NCBI GenBank assembly: GCA_022410635.1 | Contig: JAJVDF010000277.1 | Coordinates: forward strand, 1,111,314 to 1,175,313 | DNA from: Tretioscincus oriximinensis | Taxonomy: Eukaryota; Chordata; Lepidosauria; Squamata; Gymnophthalmidae | Direction: 5' to 3' | DNA: 64,000 nt | In this document: positions 1-19,829 of the stretch, in pieces | Layout of the letters: each line of letters starts with the position of its first letter | How positions within the stretch are numbered: position 1 is the first letter of the stretch | Position numbers and translations under genes: made by a program | The notes under the pieces: model-generated | What the model saw: only the letters and a program-made list of their open reading frames with translations | Told to the model about the DNA's origin: nothing | Databases searched by the model: none

Positions 1-8277
<8,277 letters not shown>

Positions 8278-8680
8278 TCACAACTCTGTCACAATTCTGG
8301 AAAACTCTTAAGAAAATGGGATATGCTGTTTATGCTGTGTGGTACTTGTGACAATTTCCTGCTGTTTTAGAAGAATGTGAAATATAGGCCTGTTTCCACT
8401 TGAAGAAACTGGTAGCATTTTCATGGGTGCTTAAAGGAACTCCTCAATAATTACTTGAAATGCCATCTCTATTTCTGTTTTCAAAAGTAGCAGTGTTAAA
8501 GAAAGCTGCAAGAGGACAGAAAATCATGAAGTCTCAAAATGTCTCTGTTGGCAATCGTGCCAGTAATGGAGTGACTCAGTCTCCACGAGGCACCTACTTT
8601 GCTACAATTCAATATACGGTGGCAGACAATGGGTACCTGGGCACTTTTTTTGCTAAGGTGAAGATGTGCTCATAACTGAA

Positions 8681-8805
8681 CCTAAGAAGCTAAGAAGAGC
8701 CATACTGGATCAGGCCACAGCCCATCAAGTCCAGCATTCTGTGTCACACAGAGGCCCACCAGATGCCCCTGGGCAGAACACTCAGTTATCCCTGAGTGTT
8801 TGTGT
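8681..8805 (-). mobile_element. CR1/L2-clade LINE 3' end
   Basis: Shares GAAGAGCCATACTGGATCAG and following bases with the longer copies at 16147-16575 and 44733-45500. Only the 3' terminus remains. Confidence 0.6.
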
Positions 8806-9719
8806 CACTTCCTATTTTCTCATGGCAAAACTTCCCATCAGTTATCATCAGAAAACAGTGACTTCCTGTGGCATTTTCCATTTAAAGATTATGAAGACTT
8901 TATTATCCTGTAGATTTTTTTCAGGAAACAAAATTCATGAATGATCAGAAATGTTATTAATTAAAATAGTATTTAATTAGGTGAATCTTCTGCTTGCCTC
9001 TGAAGTCATCATCTGTTCCTTAAGAATTTTCTACAAAGAGCCAAATAAGAGGCAGTTGTCATTTACTCAATTAGCAATTGCACAAAGAACACTTTAGAAG
9101 GAAATTGCAGGTGTGCAAAAGAATTTGAATATATTAGCAAAAAGATTGGTTGGGAGCAGCTTGAAACCATTTGTTATACAGTGTGACTCTAAAGCCCTGT
9201 TTGCATAGACTCAGTAATTTTTATCGATCTGTTAGAAGATATCTACAATACATGAAATATGCTGTTGCAGACCATTAAAACACAATACTGGGGCCTGTGA
9301 AAATAGGGCCCTAAGACCTTTTCAGCACTAGGTCTTATTCTGAATTATCTACAGGAGCCTGCCTCTTGTTCTGTTATTTCTCACTTTCATGAAATAAAAC
9401 AAATAACTGTGAGTCCAGACGCTTCTTTCTTCTCCTTGGATTTGTAGCAAAATGGAAGGAAATCTTGTGCATTTCACTATAAATCCCAGGAGGCTTTGGG
9501 GTGGAAGCTCTCCAAAATCCACTGCTTCACTGTTGTCATTCATTAGCTGTTGTAACATCTCCCCACCCCCCCTTGAAAATATATATCATCCTATGATGAC
9601 TTAATAACTCAAATCTTACTATATCTAGTACATAGTATATTCAGTTTTTCCATTTTGATTCACCTTTCCAGCATAGTGTTACTACACACTGAACTAACAG
9701 TATTAATGTTCTAATAGGT

Positions 9720-10155
9720 CCTTGTCTTCTTGAATTAAATTTAAAATTTCAAAATACAGGAATACACTTCTTGTTGCCCATACAATATGGTGGCCCCAAT
9801 CAACTTCCCAAAGTTCCCATTTTATTTAATATATTTTTAACATAAATTATTGACCAGTTTGGAATTTGCCTCCATTTTTGTAATAAAGTTTCTTCCACAT
9901 TTATTTCAACAGAGTTTAATCTTTCATATATTAAACCAGCAACTCCTTTACCCTTTGTTAATTTTATTTGGATAATATTTTCCCATTCCGAAAGTGTTTG
10001 CTCTAATAATGCTTTAATCTCATCTTTCTATATAAACATTACTAATGCCCTCACTTGGAGCCAATTATTTCTGCCTATCCAGCCATTAAATTCTTCCACT
10101 GATCTAGAGTCTCTATTTGTGTCATATAAATCTTCCAATGGGATATCCTGCTGTA
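9720..10155 (-). mobile_element. L1 ORF2 fragment, decayed
   Basis: On the minus strand it translates to an ORF2 C-terminus-like segment with EEFNGWIGRNNWLQV, LSEWENIIQIK and LLQKWRQIPNW, broken by an in-frame stop. No full ORF. Confidence 0.55.
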
Positions 10156-10159
10156 AGTG

Positions 10160-12215
10160 GATCTTTTGCAGCCCTTCCGTTCCCTGTTAATGGTGATCAT
10201 GCCCTTTCAGGCACAATGGCAAAAAAGGCTAGGCGCCCTGTTTTCCATTCCAGTTTTCTGTTGTGAAATCCAAACCGTGACCAACAGGGGTGGCCGATGC
10301 ATGGCAGTGCCTCTGGGATCATTACAACCCAGAAGACTCCCATCCACAGCCACTTCTGCAGCCCAAAACAGGGAGATCAGACAGCTAATGCTGTCCAATC
10401 AGAAAAAGGGTAGACATTGAGAGAATTAATGGCTTGACAGTGCCACTCCTCTTGTTAGGGTCCAGAACTGTTTGGCCATTTTGGAAACACCTGACCCCTT
10501 TGGAATCTCCAAGATGAAGGCCAGGGGTCTCTCAGCAAAACAACCACCCTGACTCCATTTTCTTTAGGCCTTCCTGTCACGTACGTGTTAGGTACCCCTC
10601 ACCCCAAACCTCCAGAAAGGAAATAAGGGATTAACCAGGCTGGCCCAGACTTTGCTGATAACAAAGAGGAGACGGCCAGGGTATTACAATCCAATTAGGT
10701 AGCAGACAGTAGTCAGCTAACCACATGAATCACCATCTGAGCTACAGAAAGTGTAAAGTTTTCTTGTCAGAAATATAATTCTGACTCCAGAGATTCAGAT
10801 TTATAGAGTCACAGGACACATAATTTGGGGAATGAAATATGGGGAACATGTGCCTTCTGTGTCCCCAAATGCCAAAAGGTCAGATAGGAATTCTCTCTAA
10901 AGGGTCCTTTGCCCTGCAGCTAACCCCACCCCCTTCTTTTGCCTTTCTATGGAGCCTGGAGGGGTGGGCAGAGCAGCTTTACCAAAGGAGTATTTTCCAA
11001 GATACATTTTTCCATCTCTCCTCAAGGTCTGGCTTTGTCCTGGTTCCTTCCAATGGCGGCGGATGCCTGAGGCTGTGTCCTATGGGAGCCCCTGCCATGA
11101 ACTCTGGAAGAGGCCCCCATGGGGAAGCTTTCGCCTCCTCCGTTGCCTCATTCTGACAGACGTGGTTGCAATGAATTGCATTTCTTAGCATTTATGTCGG
11201 TTCTTTGTGGGAAATCCTTTCACACTCCATGTTGTGATCAGAACGTTGCATGGCCACTCTGTTTTCCATTTGGATTGAACAAAAAAGGAGTCAAGGCATA
11301 GCAAGGTGACCCTGTTTTAACGCCTGTTTTATCCCCTAGTGAGAATGGGACCATTGGCATTCTCACTTTGGGGGGGGGGCAATTGGGTGAAAAGCGAAGT
11401 GAGTAGGAATTTATTTCATTTTTCTCTCCTGCAGCATGGTAGGGGGGATGGTCGGAGTGACTTTTTATTCCCTCGTCATTTGCCCCCTGTTTAAACTAAC
11501 AGCATGGTTTAAATACCACACTGCCAGTTTAAAGAACCTCATGGACTATGTACTCCAACCAGCTAGCTGCTCTTGGGACTGTCCTGCCACGCCTCCCCCC
11601 CCTTGCTGCCCTCATCCCCCAGGACCTGTTGGAGAAACAGGGGACCCTCTGGAGGTGCAGCAGGATCCCTTTACACCTCTGCTTTTGTCTACGTTTACAC
11701 TTGCAGAAAGCCTGAGAGTCTGGGCGTGGGGTCTTCTGGCTCCTGGTGAGCCCAGAGGGACCCCCAAGCATCGTCTACCCAATGATCGTCTCCCATTGCT
11801 GCTTCAGGTCTGTTTGTAGCCAGTGGCTCTTCCCATTGTATTCAGGACTGTTTGTATGTCAATACATGTCTAAATACTGCCATCTTGTGGCGTGTGTATA
11901 TGGGGTACATCCTTCGTTGAAGGTTCATATGATCCCAGCACCTACAGGTGCTATTACGAGTCCCCGTTTCATATACTCTATATAACAGATAAATGTAATG
12001 GTGAAGTACATATTTCACAATTACTATTGATATAGAAGTTATTTTCTCTATGTGATTCATTATAAATTATATGTGTGACTTATCAGATTTGAGCTAACAT
12101 TATGAAGTTGGCCACTGTTATTACACATCTACTTCCTTTTCCTCCTCACTTGAGTAGGCAAAGCTGCTATTTTGTTTCCCATTTCAGTTATAGTAACTGT
12201 CACTTATAAAAGCAT
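10160..12215. other. Intergenic, mixed old repeats
   Basis: No coding sequence supported. DNA at 10440-10600 shares short blocks (TGACTCCATTT) with 26640-26760, possibly LTR remnants. A CCCCTAGTGAGAATG end at about 11333 recalls the interspersed repeat of 2242-2875. Confidence 0.3.
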
Positions 12216-12218
12216 TCA

Positions 12219-13327
12219 GGCTGCGTGAATAAAGCTATATTCTGGAATATAGCAATCGCGTGTCTGTGCACACCACTGAAGCTATATTGAGGAACATAGC
12301 AATCGCGTGCACACTAGCGCCCCCTGTCTGCTTTCCGGGGCTGCTGCTGCCATTGGTGGAGTATCGTCGCCGTTGCTTTGCGTCCTCCTTGAAGCCAAAC
12401 TATCTCCAGGCAGCAGCAGCCCCCCCCTCAGACAGGCGGAGGTCTGGCTGGGCTGAGAGGAAATTCTGCTGAAGCAAGAGGTAGATGGGGCTGCGTACTG
12501 CTGGCCCCATCTACAAGGAGCCTAGCTCTGGGTCACATCTTGGGAGAGAGCTTGGCTATCCACATGCCAGCAGTCTTTACTGGCATGTGGATGGCCAAGC
12601 TCAGTCCCAAGTTGTGACCCAGAACTAGGCTCTGTGTGGATGGGGCCAGCAGTACGCAGCCCCTTTTGTCTCTGCCTGTTGCTTCGGCAGAATTTCCTAA
12701 TGCAGCAGTCAAAAAAGGACTGCTCTACGCTGACAGGCTGCATCCAAAGGGAGCCAATCTGTTCCTCGGAATGTTTGTTTGAGGCTGTGGGCACACAGCA
12801 AATTTCTGCCTCAATCGGAACGAGATGAGGGAGGTTCGGGCACACATGTTAAGTGTTTCTCAGCAGTCGTCCCGTAATAAACGCCATTTATCCCGGAATA
12901 AACTATTGTTGGGATATTCAGGCACTGTTCTGGAGAACCTCCGTCCTCCAACCCATTGGGCCTGCCATAGTCTATACTAGCTTGCGGTGAGGATTCCATA
13001 ACGTAAGAGAGAAGAAGACCAAACGGCTGGATTCCAATGTACCTGCAACCAGTCGGACGCTTAGATACCAAGCAGATACTGGAAGATATGGAGGAACAGA
13101 TTGGCTCCCTGTGGCTGCAGCCTGTGGGCACTGTGCAGTTCTTTTTTGACAGCTACTGCTGCATTCTCCCTTGTTTAACTTCTCGTGCCTTTTGTGCACA
13201 CGCATACATGGCGGGGTTGGCCACGAGAGGACGGAGGTTCTCCAGAACAGTGCCTGAATATCCCAACAATAGTTTATTCTGGGATAAACGGCGTTTATTA
13301 CGGGACGACTGCTGTGTGCACACAGCC
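12219..13327. mobile_element. PIF/Harbinger-like element, copy B, complex
   Basis: Outer ends GGCTGCG and CACAGCC with TCA on both sides (12216-12218, 13328-13330). Internally rearranged: a long hairpin at 12487-12662 and an inverted duplication at 12769-13340. Confidence 0.5.
12487..12662. repeat. Long hairpin
   Basis: Arms starting GGGGCTGCGTACTGCTGG and ending CCAGCAGTACGCAGCCCC, loop near 12570. Imperfect inverted repeat with arms of about 85 bases. Confidence 0.75.
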
Positions 13328-13340
13328 TCAAACAAACATT
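12769..13340. repeat. Inverted duplication of element plus flank
   Basis: The left arm (about 12769-12950) and right arm (about 13220-13340) are reverse complements, including AATGTTTGTTTGA outside the GGCTGTG terminus. The left arm has an extra block of about 60 bases. The loop is about 270 bases. Confidence 0.65.
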
Positions 13341-13496
13341 TTTTCCAGTTTCTCACATCCGTCATGTCTTCTCTCATACAATATAGTTTGTCTTGGTATA
13401 GTTCTGCTTATCTATAGTGATAGGATTGAACTTTCCTTCCAATAGCATAGTGCAGGTTATATAAAGTTATGTTATGGGGGGAACCGGAAGTGACGT

Positions 13497-13762
13497 CACA
13501 GTGGGCACTTTCTTGGTGGCTGGCCTCAGTCTGTGGAATAGTCTCCCCCTCGAGGTGCGTCTATCGTCATCGTTGTATTCTTTAAGGAGATCTTTGAAGA
13601 CGCACCTCTTTCACCTGGCCTTTGGTTAAAGAAATGTGGCATTTCTTCTGACTTCTAGATACGGTTTCATACTGTTTTTAATGTCAATTTTGTATTGTTG
13701 CTTTTATTGTTGACCTGAGACCTTTGGGTATAGGGCAGGGTATAAATATAAATAAATAAAAG
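13497..13762 (+). mobile_element. L2-like LINE 3' end
   Basis: Matches 29080-29578 through TGGAATAGTCTCCCCCTCGA, the GACGCACCTCTTTCACCTGG block and the tail TGAGACCTTTGGGTATAGGG with TAAATAAA repeats. 5'-truncated. Confidence 0.7.
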
Positions 13763-14109
13763 ATAAGCACTTGTCTTAATGAAAAAACATATAGAAAAGC
13801 AGGCCTCTGTGTAGAGGGCAGGGCAGGAGGGCAACCATTGTAATACTGAAGCCTTGAACACAAGTGACATTTAAATTATGTAACTCATTTAAGAGAATCA
13901 GAAGCAATCACCAGCTTCTATAAATGCCAGTTTTCCATTTGTAGCAGCAATTCATGGGTGTGGCTACCATTGGGTAAGCAGAGGCAGTGCCTTGGGGCCC
14001 CTAGGGTCAAGGGCCCCCACAGTCCCAGCTGTTAAAAATGTAACATTTAAAATTTCTGCCTAGCCTTTCTGAACAGTAGGTACTAATTCATATGGGAATT
14101 ATAGCTTTA

Positions 14110-15324
14110 GGGTCAATCCATATCAAATCAACCAGTTTAAATGAAATTGGTTGCTGATAAAATTTTATAATTTCTTATTTTTTCACCTATGAATATACCA
14201 TGTTCAGAGAGTTGAAAACTGGTTATCATTAATTTTTTCGATGTTCAGTTTTTGGGGGGGGCGCCCATTTTGTATGGCTGCGCCAGTCAATTTTGCGTTT
14301 TGTAGAGGTTTGCATTTACCTCTGTATCTCATTTGTTTTTAAAGATATTCAGTTATAATAAAAACCATGTTAAAGAGCATTAAATCTACTGTATTTTAAC
14401 CTTAATTAATACTTAGCCTACTTATTAGTGAATAACAAAATAAATTATAAACGTTAAGCTTTTATAAAGACAAATTCTTGTTTTTGAACTTGAAAATTTA
14501 AAGAAGAAATTAAGATTCACTTTTAAATATTTTTTCAGATATAGGCCTTATATAATAGGACTCCTCCAAAAGGCTTTAGGTTTTAATGTCTCATCCTTTT
14601 TTTAATGGTTTTTCAAACATTGCAATTTGACAAAAATCGACCATTTTCAACCTAAAATATCCCAAAAGGGACACACACACAAAATCTCAAATTTTCACAA
14701 AACATTCTTTACTTGGGTGGTAGTAAGTGGTTTAAATTTCATCATTGAGATTTTATCAATTTTTAAGTTACAAATTTTTAAAAATTGTGTTTTATTCAAT
14801 GAACCGTAACTGTATAATTTATTTATTTATTATTCTATTGTAATGAAACTTGGCATTATTTTAACTTAAAAAGTCCTGAATATAAATATTCCATTAGATT
14901 TTTAATATATTCAATTAGTAAAAAGTTTAAATTTTTAATTTTGTAAAGGAGTGAATCACCAAAACTTTTATACGCAACATATTTGCCTGCAGAGACTTGC
15001 AGAGATAACTCACAGACACGTCTCTACAGGCAAGGCTCAATCAGTTCAGCAATAGTAGCTTCATTGAATAAAACACGATTTTAAAAAAATTGATAAAGAT
15101 ATTATAACTGAATATCTTTAAAAACGAATGAGATACAGAGGTAAACGGAAACCTCTACAAAACGCAAAGTCGGCTATCGCAGCCCAAAAAACGGAACATC
15201 AAAAAAAATTAATGATAACCATTTTTCAACTCTCTGAACATGATACAATCATAGGTGAAAAAATATAAAATAAAATAAAAAATAGTCAGCAACATTCATT
15301 GGTTGGTTTCATATGGATTGACCC
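14110..15324. mobile_element. 1.2-kb foldback transposon-like element
   Basis: Starts GGGTCAATCCATAT and ends with its exact complement; arms of about 250-300 bases align imperfectly (TTCAGAGAGTTGAAAA, CCTCTGTATCTCATT, AAAGATATTCAGTTATAA are shared in inverse). TTTA flanks both ends. The AT-rich loop has no credible ORF. Confidence 0.7.
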
Positions 15325-15338
15325 TTTATTTCCAAATA

Positions 15339-15640
15339 CAGTGGTACCTCGGTTCTCGAACACAATTCGTTCCGGCAGGACGGTCGAGAACCAATTTGTT
15401 CGAGAACCGAAGCAAGGCACGCCGGGCCAAAAAAACGCACACTGATGACGTCAGCAAGGCGCGCCGGGCCGAAAAAACGCACTCTGATGACCTCAGCAAG
15501 GTGCGCCTGGCCGAAAGAACGCCGAAGGAAGTTCGAGTTCCAAATCGGTGTTCGGATTCCAGGACAAAAGTTTCTGGAATCTGCCGGTCGAACACCGATT
15601 TGGTCGACTTTCAAAGCGTTCGAGAACCGAGGTACCACTG
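15339..15640. mobile_element. Mariner-type miniature element with internal repeats
   Basis: Termini CAGTGGTACCTCGGTTCTCG are perfect inverted repeats and TA flanks both sides, as in Tc1/mariner. Inside is a GC-rich 42-base tandem repeat (about 2.8 copies from 15412) carrying a CREB-type palindrome TGACGTCA at 15446-15453. Confidence 0.75.
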
Positions 15641-16146
15641 TATAACTTTGCTTTGATTGATACAGTAACACAAACCACATTCAAAAAGACTTATTTTCCT
15701 TTCAAGGGAGGTGTGGCTCAGTCCTCACACTTCATTGATTCTGATTAAGTGCTAAGGAGGAACATCCTATGCAAACAAACCATTATTTCTTTTCCCCCTT
15801 AGTCTGAAAAATCCTTTATTTTAATAGTTACTAGTTGTTTGGGACACCCATGTGTTCGGATGATGTCACCCCTGCTTGAGGGAAGAAACTGACAATAAAT
15901 ACTGGACTTCAAGACTTCTTTCCTTGCACTTTGACATCTGAAGCATTGTGCCCAGCATGGCTTTCCCCAATGTTGCTTTCTGGATCCTATAATCTTCAGT
16001 TCCAAAAGGCCAGGCTGGTCTTCATGTCATTTCCTTCTGCTTGACCTTTGACCTCTGTTTTCTTGCACTCATGCAGTCCCAAACCGTGACCCTCCCACCC
16101 CCTTGCTTTCCTGGAGGCAGGACACCCTTGTCTCTGGACTCCTCCC

Positions 16147-16575
16147 ATAAGAACATAAGAAGAGCCATACTGGATCAGGCCACAGCCCATCTAGTCCAGC
16201 CTTCTGTGTCACACAGAGACCCACCAGATGCACCTGGACAGTCCGAACAGAGGAAAGCAAAATATGCTCCTGTTCATGACTCCCTGCAAATGGTATCTCA
16301 GGAGTCCTGCCTGTGGCTCCATCCCGGAGGCAACATCCAGTCATCCATCCTAGTATCCATTTATACCCTTGGTGTCCATAAACCTGTCTAGTCCTGTCTT
16401 GAAGCTATCCAAGCTGTTAGCTACCACTACCTCTTCAGGAAGTAAATTCCACAGGCCGATGACCCTCTTGGTGAAAAAATACTTTCCTTTGTCTGTTCTC
16501 ACTTTTCTACCCAACAGTTTTAAGGAGGGCCCTCTCGTCCTTGTGTTGTGTGATAGAGAAAACATTTCTCTAGGA
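16147..16575 (-). mobile_element. CR1/L2-clade LINE 3' fragment
   Basis: Minus-strand translation ends [17 protein letters not shown] followed by [12 protein letters not shown], the reverse-transcriptase ORF C-terminus, then a 3' UTR ending in the octamer ATGTTCTT. 5'-truncated and slightly frameshifted. Confidence 0.75.
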
Positions 16576-16657
16576 TGCCATCACACGCACTTGACACCAT
16601 CTGACCCAAGTAAGTTTATCTTGGTCTCACTGGACTACAGGACCTGGTTCCAGTAAT

Positions 16658-16868
16658 TAGGCTCACCAGATAATCCCTTGGGGGTGGTGGATTGAAAACC
16701 CGTTTTTGAGGTGCCTCCCGTTTTTTTCTGAGGAAACTTTTTTTTCAAAAATATATATATTTTTTTAAATTTGCTTTGTTTTTTATTTTTTTTTTTAGAA
16801 AAAAACGGGAGGAACCCCGAAAACGGGTTTTCAACAACCCCCCCCAAAGGGGTCATCTGGTTAGGCTA
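16658..16868. mobile_element. hAT hairpin element, copy 1
   Basis: Ends TAGGCTCACCAG and CTGGTTAGGCTA; flanks CCAGTAAT and TCAGTAAT match at seven of eight bases, as expected for hAT. The centre is AT-rich. Confidence 0.7.
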
Positions 16869-17645
16869 TCAGTAATCCATGCCCTTGGTCTGCTTGCCTT
16901 CAGCAAACTGTGCGCGTTCTTGTGCATTGTCTAATACCTGCTCCCCATTCACACCTGAGATCTTGTAACACTAATGAGTCACATGGCACCAGGGAGGGAA
17001 AATGGCCTCAGTTTGCCCTTTTTCACTTAGGGTGTCTTCACTTTTGTGATATAATGTGGATAGAGGAGTAAGAGGGTGAAGAAAAAACATTATATGGATT
17101 AAAAGTATAAAATTATAGAATAAATAAAATGTTTTAAACAAACAAAAAGAAGATTAAAGATACTCTAATCATTCACCAGGTAGAAAGAAGATTGGGGGTA
17201 ATGTAGGGTTACTGTAAGGACATTGTGGTAATCCTGTGTAGGAATTTATTGTTCTTTTTTCATGTATGTTTTGGATGTAATTTATATTTGAATAAATAAC
17301 GATTTATACATATATTTTAAAATAAAACAACCTTGCAATTGTTGTTAACCTTCCTTCTGTCTCTTTCCTGCCTAGTTCTCAGTTTGCTGCCTGATCACCT
17401 GGGAGACTTGGTCTGGCCCTAGAGGCAGGAGGCGTTGTGTTCATACGTCCCACATCCCTAGTCCTTGCAGAGCTGAGTTATGAAAGTTACCTGTTTTGAA
17501 ATTTTTATTGTCTCCCATTAAGTGATGCACAGGAAATTGGCAGAGGGAGACAATTTTCTATGTATTGCTTAGTGTGACTGGCCAGACAGTGAGTAAGGTA
17601 CATCAGCCACACCAATGACATCCAATCGCTCTACTGCAGTGCAAA

Positions 17646-17664
17646 GAAGAAGAAGAAGAAGAAG
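17646..17664. repeat. Short GAA microsatellite
   Basis: About six GAA units beside a pyrimidine/purine biased stretch. Confidence 0.7.
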
Positions 17665-17876
17665 GCAGAAGGGTTTTTTTTCATACTGTGGGAAGGATAC
17701 CTCCAGCGTCATTTATGTCACTTTGGATGAGGTCCAAGTGAAGTTCACATGACTTTGAATATCTCCCGCACTAGCTCCTATCACCTGCAATAGGGCAAGC
17801 ACAGGAGTAACTAGATCTCATGGATCCTTGGCCCAAAATTCAGTGTCCAAAAATGAGGCAGAAGTGTACTCAGGCT

Positions 17877-17945
17877 GCCCTGAGACCTTTGGGTATAGGG
17901 CGGGGTATAAGTATAAATAAATAAACAAATAAACAAATAAATAAT
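17877..17945 (+). mobile_element. L2-type tail
   Basis: TGAGACCTTTGGGTATAGGG then ATAAATAAA-type repeats. Could belong to an L2 LINE or to the SINE that shares this tail. Confidence 0.55.
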
Positions 17946-18251
17946 ACTTGCATCACAGCCAAATTCATTTTATGGAGTGCATCTTACTGTATCTGTTTGA
18001 TATCTAAGCATCAGACTGGTTGCAGGTACATTGGAATCCAACCATTTGGTCTTTGCTCTTATGGAATCTTCACCATATAATCAGAATTCACACAGTGAAG
18101 TAAATATGAGCCAAAGTAGGGTTGAAGTGGTGGCTCCTCTGTTTCTCTAGGATGCATAGACTTGTTCCTTTTTCAAAGTCACTGTTCTGTCCCCCAAGCT
18201 GTTTCTCTATTTGGGTGTTATTTTCTTGTCAGGGACCAAAGTCCTCATTAA

Positions 18252-18510
18252 ATTGTCAGTTTGGTGTAGTGGTTGAGTGTTGGACTCGTACCTGGTAGTC
18301 TCCTGGTTCGATTCCCCACTCCTCCACGAAAACCAGCTGGGTGACCTTGGACCAGTCACAGTTCTTTGAACTCTCTCAGCCCCACCTACTCTACAGGGTG
18401 TCTGTTGTGGAGAAAGCAACAAAAGCTATTTGCGCCGCCCTATGGTTGCCTGCCCTGAGACCTTTAGGTATAGGGCGGGATACAAGTACAAATACATAAA
18501 TAAATAATAA
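18252..18510 (+). mobile_element. tRNA-derived SINE with L2-like tail
   Basis: The head has a polymerase III A box (TGGTGTAGTGGTTGAG) and B box (GGTTCGATTCC); the body includes CCAGCTGGGTGACCTTGG; the tail GAGACCTTTAGGTATAGGGC is that of the L2 LINEs here, which likely supply its reverse transcriptase. Confidence 0.75.
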
Positions 18511-18514
18511 ATTC

Positions 18515-19700
18515 CTGCTTTTTCAGGTTTCTTGGAGTTCTTTTCTTTTGTGACTAGGAGTTTCTTTACCACTTTGACATCTGAAGCTTGCTCTCTTCTG
18601 CTCTGCTACACCCAAAATGAAACTTAACTGGGAAGGGGAGAAAATGTAACTGAAACTAAGGACTTTCCTCCAGAATTCTTAAAGGGACAGGGTCTAAATA
18701 AGGTTACCTCCAAAAATAACTATACAAAAGCAACTAAGTTCCACTCTAAACAATAGGGATGACTAGCTAAAATAAAAAGTGATTAATAAAGGTCTCTGGG
18801 GACATGACAGTCACACCTGAACAAATGAAGGAATATTCTAGAACAGGAAGTAGATATTTGCTGAATAGGCACTTACCGTTTTCTCTGTGTAATTATTAGT
18901 TTATTAATGCAGGGATAACATTGGAATTGTATACCCACTGTATACCTAATGTTGCTTATTGCCTAATATACTGAAGGCATTTGAAAAGGGGCGTACGGAG
19001 ATTGGTTTCTTCAGACCCTGCAAAGCCTTTGGCCTAAAAATATAGATATCTTTCTATATGACAGGTGTAGGTAAGGAATGTTGTAGAAGTCATCATTAAG
19101 GGCTCATTATCATCAAGTGATTATTTAGCTTCAACCATTTAAGTATCTGTTGAGACATGCAAAACAGAGCTGCCCTTGGCAGGCAGATTTTCTTTGCTTC
19201 TTGAATTACACACCTCCCTGGGAGGGAGTGGCCTGTTTCTGGAGCCTCTGCTAGTTCTTTGCAAAACAAAACCAAAATATTGTAGAACATGGCCAAGCTG
19301 AAGATCAAAGCAAGACAATGGCCTCTTTGGTCAGCAGAATGGAAGAACAGTCAAAAGTTCATTATAGTTCAGGGGCTGGAGGAATTTAATCAGGAGCAAA
19401 GATCAAAACATTTTCAGCATTTCGGTTAGAAAGGAAAGAAGAGATGGTAGGACAGCAGACTATAAGATTGCTCCTTCATTGGTCAGAGAAAGCGAATGAA
19501 GCAGGAGTGGATCATAGCTTGCCCCGATTGACCTGAGCCAGGATCTATGTAGGATATTGGGAAGTGTTATAACCATAAGATCCCTCTTGTCTTTAAAAAA
19601 TATCCCTACAATATTCACAAGGCAAAAAAGGTATACTATTTGCATGCCTCTGTTCCCTGCTCAGGGATGTATTTTGGGTGTATGATACCCCTGTACACCC
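18515..19700. other. Intergenic, nothing recognised
   Basis: AT-rich DNA without supported coding sequence or repeat boundaries. Confidence 0.5.
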
Positions 19701-19716
19701 TCCTTCCCTCAGCCAG

Positions 19717-19828
19717 AGGGGTCAGGTAGACAGAGACAGAGGAACTCAGGTGAGCGGAGTCAGGGGATCAAGTAGGTGGAGTCAGAGGAGGTCAGGTGGG
19801 TGGAGTCAGGGGGTCAGGTAGGCAGAGC
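19717..19828. repeat. Degenerate minisatellite
   Basis: Repeated GGTCAGGTAGGCAGAG / GGTGGAGTCAGGGG motifs with units of about 26-32 bases. A similar motif occurs singly at about 34390-34470. Confidence 0.55.
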
Positions 19829-19829
19829 A

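Noticed and set aside
18252..18312. A tRNA gene
   Set aside because: A and B boxes are present, but the body and L2-like tail show a SINE and the cloverleaf does not close.
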